In this document: positions 57,701 through 64,000 of the stretch, piece after piece
Layout: the number at the start of each line of letters is the position of its first letter
How positions within the stretch are numbered: the first letter of the stretch is position 1
Origin: Paraburkholderia silviterrae
GTDB taxonomy: Bacteria; Pseudomonadota; Gammaproteobacteria; Burkholderiales; Burkholderiaceae
Assembly (NCBI RefSeq): GCF_004353915.1
Contig: NZ_SMRP01000010.1
Span: 168,417 to 232,416, forward strand
Direction of reading: 5' to 3'
DNA: 64,000 bases
The notes under the pieces: generated by a model
Told to the model about the DNA's origin: nothing
Databases searched by the model: none
The model's input: the letters and a program-made list of their open reading frames with translations, nothing else
Position numbers and translations under genes: made by a program

Positions 57701-58648
57701 ATGGTTACAGACCTCGCACGCTCCTGGTTGACGTTCAGCCCCGCTGTAGCCGCTGCAAAGGCCGCTGGCCGTCCGCTCGTGGCGCTGGAGTCGACCATCA
57801 TCGCCCACGGCATGCCGTACCCGGAGAACGTTCGCACCGCGCGCGAAGTGGAAGCGCTGATCCGCAAGCTGGGCGCCGAACCCGCGACGATTGCGCTGAT
57901 CGCTGGGCGAATCCGCATCGGCCTTTCCGACGACGAGCTGGAGCTGCTCGGCCGCTCGGATCAGGTCCACAAAGTCAGCCGCCGCGATCTGCCGGCCGTG
58001 CTCGCCAGCGGCGGCCTCGGCGCCACCACGGTGGCGGGCACGATGATCTGTGCCGCGCTGGCCGGCATCGAGGTCTTCGTCACCGGAGGCATTGGCGGCG
58101 TGCATCGGGGCGCGCAGGAGACCTTCGACATCTCCGCGGATCTTCAGGAGTTGGCAAGGACCTCGGTGGCGGTAGTCTGTGCCGGGGCGAAGTCCATTCT
58201 CGATATCGGGCTCACCCTGGAATATCTGGAAACGCACGGCGTGCCGGTGCTCAGTTGCGAGCAGGACAATTTCGCTGCGTTTTACACGCGGGACAGCGGC
58301 TATCGCGCCGATTTCAGGCTGGACGACGCAGCGGACCAGGCACGCTTTATCCGCACCAAATGGGACTTGGGCCTTGCAGGCGGCGTGGTGCTGAGCACAC
58401 CGGTCCCGGAAGCGGCGGCGATGCCGTCCGAAGAGATCGACGCCCTGACCCGGCAGGCGCTGGCGGAGGCCACGGCGCAAGGCGTCACCGGCAAGGCCGT
58501 CACCCCTTTCCTGCTCGCCCGCATCAAGGCGCTGACCGGTGGACGCAGCCTCGCGACCAACATCGCACTCATCAAACACAATGCCGAAGTCGGGGCAAAG
58601 CTGGCGCTCGCGTTGGCAGACTCGGTGCGCGGGACGGATCAGGCGTAG
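57701..58648 (+). CDS. psuG: Pseudouridine-5'-phosphate glycosidase
   Basis: A 315-residue enzyme that splits pseudouridine 5'-phosphate to uracil and ribose 5-phosphate. The start at 57701 is chosen because 'FSPAVAAAKAAGRPLVALESTIIAHGMPYPEN' (in pieces) is the family N-terminus, with the catalytic Glu30. Further blocks are 'IALIAGRIRIGL', 'ASGGLGATTVAGTM', 'VFVTGGIGGVHRGAQETFDISADL' (in pieces), 'VCAGAKSILDIGLTLEYLET' and 'FYTRDSGY'. The length matches E. coli PsuG. No PsuK kinase gene lies beside it. Homologues include IndA of indigoidine clusters. The neighbour cluster carries a nucleobase permease, so a link to uracil-like compounds is possible. Confidence 0.92.
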   Translation: MVTDLARSWLTFSPAVAAAKAAGRPLVALESTIIAHGMPYPENVRTAREVEALIRKLGAEPATIALIAGRIRIGLSDDELELLGRSDQVHKVSRRDLPAVLASGGLGATTVAGTMICAALAGIEVFVTGGIGGVHRGAQETFDISADLQELARTSVAVVCAGAKSILDIGLTLEYLETHGVPVLSCEQDNFAAFYTRDSGYRADFRLDDAADQARFIRTKWDLGLAGGVVLSTPVPEAAAMPSEEIDALTRQALAEATAQGVTGKAVTPFLLARIKALTGGRSLATNIALIKHNAEVGAKLALALADSVRGTDQA

Positions 58649-58742
58649 ACGCGTGACCTGATGCGCCGCCTTTGCTCGCTGGCATGGCACGGCTCGTCTG
58701 ATGAATAGCGGCCGGCGGCCCTGTGTCGCCACGAACAGGCGC

Positions 58743-59675
58743 CTAGCCGGACGCCGGATCGACCGGGACGGTCAACCGCGAGCGATGAGCCTCGACGTAT
58801 TCAACCAGCAGCCTGTGAAACAGCTCGGCGGCCGGCGACAGCGACCTGTGCTTGAGATGGAATGCGCATACGCGTCGCATGAGCTTCGGCTTGCCGAGCG
58901 GACGATAAGCAATGCCTGGCATGTTCATCAGCTGTCGCGAATTCGCGGGCAGCACCGCGATGCCCATCGCGTTCGACACGAGCGCGAACACGGTTGACGG
59001 AAACGACGCCTCATAGGCGACATTGAGCCGGATTCCCTGGGCGGCGAGATGCGCGTCGAGGTCGCGACGGATCGGGCTGCCCGGCGAAAGCGCGATGAAC
59101 GGCCATTGCGCGAGCTCGGACCACGAGACCGAGCGCTTGCGCGCGAGCGGATGTTGCTCGGGAATCAGCGCAACCAGCGTGTCGCGGAATAGTTCGGTTT
59201 CCGTAATTTCAGACTGGGCCTCCTCGTACGTGCCGATGCCGATATCGGCCTCCTCCGCCAGCAAGGCGTCCTTGATGTTCTCCTCCGCCGTGTCCCGCAC
59301 TTCCACGCGCACGCCCGGATACGCGGCCTGAAATTCGCGCATGAACGGCACGAGCAGCGTGACGGCCAGCACGGACGCGCTCGCGACCGCGACCTTGCCG
59401 TGCTTGTAGGCGGCCCGCTCGCGCGAGTTCAGCACGGCGATATCCAGATCCTGCAAGACCCGTCGCGCGGAGCCGAGAAACTCGCGCCCCGCCTCCGTCA
59501 CCCGAACCATCCGGGTATGGCGATCCAGCAGCTTCACGCCGAGTTCGCTTTCGAGATCCTTGATCAACATGCTCAACGCCGACGGCGTCAGATGGAGTTG
59601 TTCGGCCGCGAGCGCGAACCGGCTGCACTCGGCTACCGCGACGAATGCGCGGAGCTGGCGTAGGGTGAGATTCAT
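58743..59675 (-). CDS. LysR-family regulator
   Basis: A 310-residue LysR protein with 'MNLTLRQLRAFVAVAECSRFALAAEQLHLTPSALSMLIKDLE' (in pieces) as the winged helix, and an effector domain from about 90 to 295 with 'DIGIGTYEEAQSEIT'. It is divergent from the VanB-like reductase gene over 98 bases containing a clear inverted repeat (59688-59713). It is the likely activator of the reductase-SDR-oxygenase-hydrolase-permease operon. Confidence 0.9.
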   Translation of the reverse strand: MNLTLRQLRAFVAVAECSRFALAAEQLHLTPSALSMLIKDLESELGVKLLDRHTRMVRVTEAGREFLGSARRVLQDLDIAVLNSRERAAYKHGKVAVASASVLAVTLLVPFMREFQAAYPGVRVEVRDTAEENIKDALLAEEADIGIGTYEEAQSEITETELFRDTLVALIPEQHPLARKRSVSWSELAQWPFIALSPGSPIRRDLDAHLAAQGIRLNVAYEASFPSTVFALVSNAMGIAVLPANSRQLMNMPGIAYRPLGKPKLMRRVCAFHLKHRSLSPAAELFHRLLVEYVEAHRSRLTVPVDPASG

Positions 59676-59687
59676 CAGCGTTTCTCA

Positions 59688-59713
59688 ACAATCGTTCAGT
59701 TTATATCGATTGT
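59688..59713. promoter_or_regulatory. LysR-type operator for the Rieske/permease operon
   Basis: A perfect inverted repeat ACAATCG-N12-CGATTGT in the divergent region, 13 bases from the LysR start and 61 bases before the reductase start. Size and position fit a LysR recognition site. Confidence 0.6.
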
Positions 59714-59773
59714 ATTGGATAAATTGTCGCGCTCAAATGAGTTCCAGAAGTTTTGGAGCTAACGGAGAGAGCG

Positions 59774-60742
59774 ATGGAATCAGTGGGGACTCTGGAGGTC
59801 GAGGTGCGCGGGATGCGCGTGGAAGCCGAGACGGTGCGCTCGTTCGAGCTGTGGCCGCTCATGGGCGAACTGCCGCCAGTCGAGGCCGGCGCGCACATCG
59901 ACGTGCACTTGCCCAACGGTATCGTCCGCCAGTACTCGCTGACCAATCCGCTGGAGCGGCACCGCTACGTGATCGGCGTGAATCGCGACGCGGCGAGCCG
60001 CGGTGGATCGGTGCATATGCACGACGCACTCGCGCTGGGCACGCGCCTGACGATCAGCGCGCCGCGCAACCACTTCCCGCTCGACGAGGCCGCCGGCCAT
60101 TCGGTCCTGGTGGCGGGCGGGATCGGCATCACACCGTTGCTTGCGATGGCCCGGCGCCTCACCGCGCTCGGACGCCGCTGGGATCTCTACTACTGCGCGC
60201 GCACCGCAGGCCGCGCGGCCTTCCTGCCGGCGCTGCGCGCGCTGGCTGAGGCGCATTCAGGCGGCACGCTGCACTGCGTGTTCGATGGCGAGCCCGGCGG
60301 CGCGCCACTGGACCTTCGCGACGTGCTCGCACGGCACGGCGCCGAAGCCGATTACTACTGCTGCGGTCCCGTGGCACTGATGGACGCGTTCAACGCCGCG
60401 CTGGCGTCCGTCCCGCCGGCACGCATCCACACCGAATACTTCAAGGCGCCCGAGCCCACACACGCCGGCGACGGCGCGGCCTTCACGGTGCGGCTCGAGC
60501 GCCAGCAGAAAAGCTTCGTCGTGCCACCGGAGCGCTCGATCCTCGACGTGCTGGAGGCCCACGGCGTGCCGGTCATGTGCTCGTGCCGCGAAGGCGTGTG
60601 CGGCACCTGCGAGACCACCGTCATCGCCGGCGAGCCCGATCATCGCGACCACGTATTGAGCCCGGACGAACGCGCGGCCAACCGCACGATGATGATTTGC
60701 GTCTCGCGCTGCAAGGGCGAATTTCTTGCCCTCGATATCTGA
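59774..60742 (+). CDS. VanB/phthalate-dioxygenase-reductase-type oxidoreductase
   Basis: A 322-residue electron-transfer reductase. The FMN-type flavin domain (1-100) has 'HLPNGIVRQYSLTN', the NAD domain (about 110-225) has 'VLVAGGIGITPLLAMAR', and a C-terminal plant-type 2Fe-2S domain has four cysteines ('CSCREGVCGTC' plus a Cys in 'MMICVS'). Such reductases feed a single Rieske oxygenase directly without a separate ferredoxin. The ATG at 59774 follows 'CGGAGAGAGCG'. First in the operon; the partner oxygenase is at 61549. Confidence 0.92.
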   Translation: MESVGTLEVEVRGMRVEAETVRSFELWPLMGELPPVEAGAHIDVHLPNGIVRQYSLTNPLERHRYVIGVNRDAASRGGSVHMHDALALGTRLTISAPRNHFPLDEAAGHSVLVAGGIGITPLLAMARRLTALGRRWDLYYCARTAGRAAFLPALRALAEAHSGGTLHCVFDGEPGGAPLDLRDVLARHGAEADYYCCGPVALMDAFNAALASVPPARIHTEYFKAPEPTHAGDGAAFTVRLERQQKSFVVPPERSILDVLEAHGVPVMCSCREGVCGTCETTVIAGEPDHRDHVLSPDERAANRTMMICVSRCKGEFLALDI

Positions 60743-60772
60743 GAACCCACCCAAAGGAGGAGAGTGTTTTCC

Positions 60773-61528
60773 ATGAATGACTCGCTGAAAGACAAGACCA
60801 TCATCGTGACCGGCGCAGGCGGCAATATCGGACGCGCCTATTGCGACGAACTGATCCGTATCGGCGCGAACGTCGTGCTGGCCGATCTCGCGGACCTGTC
60901 CGGCGTCGCCGCGGAGTACCGTTCGGCAGGCGGCTCGGCGCTCGCGATCAAGCTCGACGTGGCCGACCCGGAATCGATCGAAGCGATGGCGAGGGCCGCG
61001 TACGAGCGCTTCGGCGCAATCGACGGCATCGTGAACAACGCCGGCTTTTTCAAGGGTTGCACGTTCGGCTCGTTCATGGACATTCCTGTCGACGAATGGG
61101 ACCGCTGCTACCAGATCAACGTGCGCGGCGTGTGGCTCTGCTGCCGGGCGGTGGTGCCGTACATGAAGCGCAGGGGCGGCGGCAAGATCGTCAACATTTC
61201 GTCGAACACACCCTATAAGGGCGTACCCAACTTCCTTCATTACGTCTCGTCGAAGGCGGCGATCATCGGCCTCACGCGCGCGCTCGCGCGCGAAGTCGGC
61301 GAGTTCAATATCCAGGCCAACACGTTGTGCCCCGACCTGATTCCGGACCCCGACATCGTCGCGAAACAGGGAACCGCCGCCGACGAAAAGACCATCGCGC
61401 AGCGCTGCCTGAAGCGCACGCAAACGCCGGGCGACATGGTCGGCTCACTCATCTATCTGCTCGACAGCGGCTCGGACTTCGTCACGGGCCAGAGCCTGCT
61501 CGTCAATGGCGGCGCATTTTTCCAATAA
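60773..61528 (+). CDS. Short-chain dehydrogenase/reductase (SDR)
   Basis: A 251-residue SDR from the ATG at 60773; the Shine-Dalgarno 'AAGGAGGAG' would also suit a GTG at 60764. The cofactor loop is 'TGAGGNIGRAY', then 'NNAGFFKG', Ser in 'IVNISSNTPYKG', and the catalytic 'YVSSK' (Tyr-x-x-x-Lys) and 'GQSLLVNGGAFF'. Active-site residues are complete. It may dehydrogenate the product of the Rieske oxygenase encoded 20 bases downstream. The substrate is unknown. Confidence 0.9.
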   Translation: MNDSLKDKTIIVTGAGGNIGRAYCDELIRIGANVVLADLADLSGVAAEYRSAGGSALAIKLDVADPESIEAMARAAYERFGAIDGIVNNAGFFKGCTFGSFMDIPVDEWDRCYQINVRGVWLCCRAVVPYMKRRGGGKIVNISSNTPYKGVPNFLHYVSSKAAIIGLTRALAREVGEFNIQANTLCPDLIPDPDIVAKQGTAADEKTIAQRCLKRTQTPGDMVGSLIYLLDSGSDFVTGQSLLVNGGAFFQ

Positions 61529-61548
61529 GCAAAGAACAGGAGATCGAC

Positions 61549-62610
61549 ATGACCGCTCTTGCCGATATCAAGGTATCTGTCGCGAACGAAGCCGGTGCGC
61601 AGCCGCCGTTGTATCACGCGTTGCGCAAGTACTGGCACCCAGTCGCCTATGCGGGCGACCTGCTGGACAAACCGATTGGCGTGACGCTGCTCGGCGAATC
61701 GGTGGTGATCGCGCGCCTGAACGGCGTCGTGACCGCGCTGCATGGCCGGTGTCCGCACAAAGGCACGGCGCTTGCGCTTGGCGAGATCGTCGACGGCGTG
61801 ATCGAATGTCCGTACCACGGCTGGCGCTTTAACGACGCCGGCAACTGCGTGCGCGTGCCCGCCCGCGAGGAAATGACCGGCGCGATCAACGCGTCGGTCG
61901 CCTGCTACCACGCGGCCGAGCACGCGGGGCTCATCTGGGTCGCCCTTGAGGCGCCCGCGATGCCGCTGCCGGACTTTCCGGAGCTCAACGATCGCGAGTA
62001 TCGGGTGCTGCGCGGCGAGCCCTACGACTGGGCGACGAGCACGCCGCGACGGCTCGAGAACTTCGTCGACTTCTCGCATTTCGCCTACGTGCACGACGGC
62101 ACGATCGGCAGCCGCGCCAACCCGCGCGTCGAGCCGGTCAAGGTCTGGCGCGAAGGCCATGTGCTGCGCTTTGACCGCAGCGGCGTGAAGGAGCCCGGCG
62201 TCGGCCTCAAGAAGCAACTGCTCGGCATCGAGGACGAGTGGATCGAGCCCATCAACGAGTACCACGTGACGATGCCGCATACGGTGCACCTGAAGCGGAC
62301 CTTCCCGAACGGCAAACGCTATGTGCTGTTCATGGCGGCCTCGCCGATCGACGCGACCCGCACCCGCAGCTTCTGGTGGCAGGCGCGCGACTTCGGCACC
62401 GATCCCGGCTACGACGCGTTCTTCATGGATTTCGAGGCCGAGGTGCTGCAGCAGGACAAGCCGATCATCGAGTCCCAGCGGCCGGTCTGGTTCAGCTTCG
62501 CCGGGGGCGGCGAGCATGAGCGCGAGACGCCCGTGCGCGGCGCGGACGTCGTGACTGTCGAATATCGCCGCTGGCTGTTCGAGATGCTCAACGATGCGAG
62601 GGCATCGTGA
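61549..62610 (+). CDS. VanA-type Rieske oxygenase subunit
   Basis: A 353-residue Rieske non-haem iron oxygenase of the one-subunit (VanA/phthalate 4,5-dioxygenase-like) class. Rieske ligands are Cys68, His70, Cys87 and His90. The iron site has Asp174, His177 and His182 in 'NFVDFSHFAYVHDG'. The ATG follows 'ACAGGAGATCGAC'. Enzymes of this class hydroxylate or demethylate aromatic and N-heterocyclic acids. Paired with the VanB-like reductase at 59774 and ending in an operon with a hydrolase and a nucleobase-type permease, it probably oxidises an imported ring compound. The substrate cannot be read from the sequence. Confidence 0.92.
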   Translation: MTALADIKVSVANEAGAQPPLYHALRKYWHPVAYAGDLLDKPIGVTLLGESVVIARLNGVVTALHGRCPHKGTALALGEIVDGVIECPYHGWRFNDAGNCVRVPAREEMTGAINASVACYHAAEHAGLIWVALEAPAMPLPDFPELNDREYRVLRGEPYDWATSTPRRLENFVDFSHFAYVHDGTIGSRANPRVEPVKVWREGHVLRFDRSGVKEPGVGLKKQLLGIEDEWIEPINEYHVTMPHTVHLKRTFPNGKRYVLFMAASPIDATRTRSFWWQARDFGTDPGYDAFFMDFEAEVLQQDKPIIESQRPVWFSFAGGGEHERETPVRGADVVTVEYRRWLFEMLNDARAS

Positions 62611-63425
62611 GGGCGGCGGCGAGCGGCCCGGTGCGCGAAGTGTTCGTGCCGGCCGGCACGGGCGCGCTGCATGCGCTCGAGTTTGGCCGCGACACGGGCC
62701 AGTTTCCCCCGCTGGTGTGCCTGCATGGCGTGACCGGCAGCGCATGGTTGTGGCACGACGTGGCGCAGCGCTTGGGCAAGACCCGGCGCGTGATCGCCCT
62801 CGATCTGCGGGGTCACGGAGAGAGCACCTGGTCGCAATCGCACGCGTATTCGACTGAAGACCATATCGCAGACCTGGAAACGCTGGTCGATTCGCTCGAC
62901 TTGCCGCGCTTCGATCTGGCCGGCCTGTCATGGGGCGCGCTGATCGCCATCGGGTACGCCGCGCGCTCGCCCTCACGCGTACGGCAGTTGGCCGTGGTCG
63001 ACGTCGAGCCCAGTTTCGAGCGCGGGGAACATGAGGTCGAAGCGCGCCCTGCGTGTTTTCCGCACCGCGTGGCGGCCCTGAACCACGAGCGCCAGGCCAG
63101 TCCGGCCGCCCCCGACGCCCTGCTCAAAATCTACGCGTTCCACTCCGTGCGGCCCGCCGGCGGCGGCTGGGCGCGCAAGCACGATCCGTTCTTCCTTAGT
63201 TGCTGGCCGTTCCGGCGCGACAACCACTGGAATGCGCTGCGCGAGATTGCCTGCAGGACGCTTTTCGTGCACGGCGAGCGCAGCTTCGTGCGCGGCGCCG
63301 TGATGCGGCAGATGGCCGAGTCGTCCCAGCGCGGCGAGTTTGTCGAGATTGCCGGCAGCGGGCACCTGGTTGCACTGGAAGCGCCCGCAGCGCTATCCGC
63401 GGTGCTGGCACAATTCCTGGACTGA
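62607..63425 (+). CDS. Alpha/beta hydrolase
   Basis: A 272-residue alpha/beta hydrolase. The GTG start overlaps the TGA of the oxygenase (GTGA), so the two are translationally coupled. The oxyanion region is 'LHGVTGSAWLW', the Asp in 'ALDLRGHGES' precedes the nucleophile Ser in 'GLSWGALIAIGYAAR', and the catalytic His is in 'GSGHLVALEAP'. It may hydrolyse an ester, amide or C-C bond of the oxygenase product. Meta-cleavage-product hydrolases and esterases are both possible. Confidence 0.9.
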   Translation: MRAAASGPVREVFVPAGTGALHALEFGRDTGQFPPLVCLHGVTGSAWLWHDVAQRLGKTRRVIALDLRGHGESTWSQSHAYSTEDHIADLETLVDSLDLPRFDLAGLSWGALIAIGYAARSPSRVRQLAVVDVEPSFERGEHEVEARPACFPHRVAALNHERQASPAAPDALLKIYAFHSVRPAGGGWARKHDPFFLSCWPFRRDNHWNALREIACRTLFVHGERSFVRGAVMRQMAESSQRGEFVEIAGSGHLVALEAPAALSAVLAQFLD

Positions 63426-63472
63426 ATTCGGGCACCTCACAATACCGACCTGAAAAAAGTGGAGAGAGACAC

Positions 63473-64000
63473 ATGAATACCGCAAGCGACACGGACGATA
63501 TCGACAGAAAGCTGCCCATTGGCAGAACGCTGACCCTCGGCCTGCAGCACGTTCTGGTCATGTACGCGGGGGCCGTGACCGTGCCCCTGATCGTGGGCGG
63601 CGCGCTGCGCCTCTCGACGGAGGAGCTCGCTGCGCTGATCAACGCCGACTTGCTGTGCTGCGGCGTGGTTTCGCTGCTCCAGGCGCTGGGCCTCGGCAAG
63701 CTGGTCGGCATCCGGCTGCCCGTCATGATGGGCGTCTCCTACGCGGGCATCGGGCCGATGATCGCCGTCGGCCTGATGCCGGGCATGGGCTTGCCAGGGC
63801 TCTACGGCGCGATCATCGCGGCGGGTGTGATCGGCTTCCTGCTCGTGCCCGTGGTCATCCGGCTGCTGTGGCTGTTTCCGCCTCTGGTGACCGGCACCAC
63901 GCTGACCACGCTGGGCGTGGGGCTGCTCGGCGTGGCCATCGCCTGGGCGGGCGGCGGCTACGACGTGCCCGACTTCGGCAATCCGGCCTATCTCTCAGTG
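63473..64000 (+). CDS. NCS2-family nucleobase permease, 5' part
   Basis: The first 176 codons of a permease that runs past the right edge. It starts at the ATG at 63473 after 'GGAGAGAGACAC'. The sequence 'LGLQHVLVMYAGAVTVPLIVGGAL' (in pieces) and 'LPVMMGVSYAGIGPMIAVG' matches the xanthine/uracil/uric acid (NCS2, NAT) family, with membrane helices in order. Substrates of the family are purines, pyrimidines and related N-heterocycles. It is the last visible gene of the Rieske operon, 47 bases after the hydrolase, and suggests what the operon imports. Confidence 0.9.
   Translation, partial: MNTASDTDDIDRKLPIGRTLTLGLQHVLVMYAGAVTVPLIVGGALRLSTEELAALINADLLCCGVVSLLQALGLGKLVGIRLPVMMGVSYAGIGPMIAVGLMPGMGLPGLYGAIIAAGVIGFLLVPVVIRLLWLFPPLVTGTTLTTLGVGLLGVAIAWAGGGYDVPDFGNPAYLSV

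Noticed and set aside
1..64000. tRNA, rRNA, insertion sequences, integrases, phage genes
   Set aside because: No conserved tRNA or rRNA sequence, transposase motif, or long terminal inverted repeat was seen on reading either strand.

Overview
The window is GC-rich DNA with the character of Burkholderia, Paraburkholderia or Caballeronia. It has abundant LysR regulators, three OmpC-type porins with the 'SSVTLYG' mature start, a 1614-residue NAD-glutamate dehydrogenase, membrane quinoprotein glucose dehydrogenase, AcnB, and many aromatic-degradation genes. No rRNA, tRNA, transposase, integrase or CRISPR array was seen. Both ends cut through genes: gcd on the left and an NCS2 permease on the right.

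Layout. (1) 1-8447: 3' part of gcd, a porin, a small exported protein on the other strand, and NAD-glutamate dehydrogenase. (2) 8448-15872: an amino-acid decarboxylation locus with aspartate/alanine antiporter aspT, aspartate 4-decarboxylase asdA and glutamate decarboxylase gadB (broken by a -1 frameshift in a run of six A), followed by a Na/Pi-cotransporter homologue. (3) 16058-18615: a YhcG-type PDDEXK nuclease facing an SF1 helicase. (4) 18755-26088: a tripartite efflux system (EmrB, outer-membrane lipoprotein, EmrA) with two MarR, one LysR and one TetR regulator and clear palindromic operators. (5) 26144-27235: a porin.

(6) 27427-40393: an aromatic-acid catabolic cluster. It has two paralogous Rieske oxygenase pairs of the salicylate 5-hydroxylase type, one ferredoxin and one ferredoxin reductase, gentisate 1,2-dioxygenase, fumarylpyruvate hydrolase, a second cupin ring-cleavage dioxygenase coupled to a dienelactone-hydrolase-like enzyme, a maleylacetate reductase, two NahR/NagR-type LysR regulators and an IclR regulator. 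Together they support salicylate to gentisate to pyruvate plus fumarate, and probably a second branch for a substituted salicylate. The MarR-controlled efflux pump next door could protect against the same class of acids (inference).

(7) 40486-48280: LysR, an agmatinase-type ureohydrolase, a putrescine-type binding protein, a porin, a Tat-exported GMC oxidoreductase, an SDR and a VOC protein. (8) 48590-51175: acnB with a strong terminator. (9) 51338-57142: a SulP transporter ending in a cyclic-nucleotide-binding domain, transcribed divergently from a large SAM/cyclase/ATPase/TPR protein. This is a possible self-contained cAMP-anion transport module. (10) 57256-64000: a small unknown protein, psuG, and a LysR regulator divergent from an operon of a VanB-like reductase, an SDR, a VanA-like Rieske oxygenase, an alpha/beta hydrolase and an NCS2 nucleobase permease. 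This looks like an uncharacterised catabolic route for a nucleobase-like or N-heterocyclic compound.

Functions were assigned from motifs and remembered family features; no database search was run.
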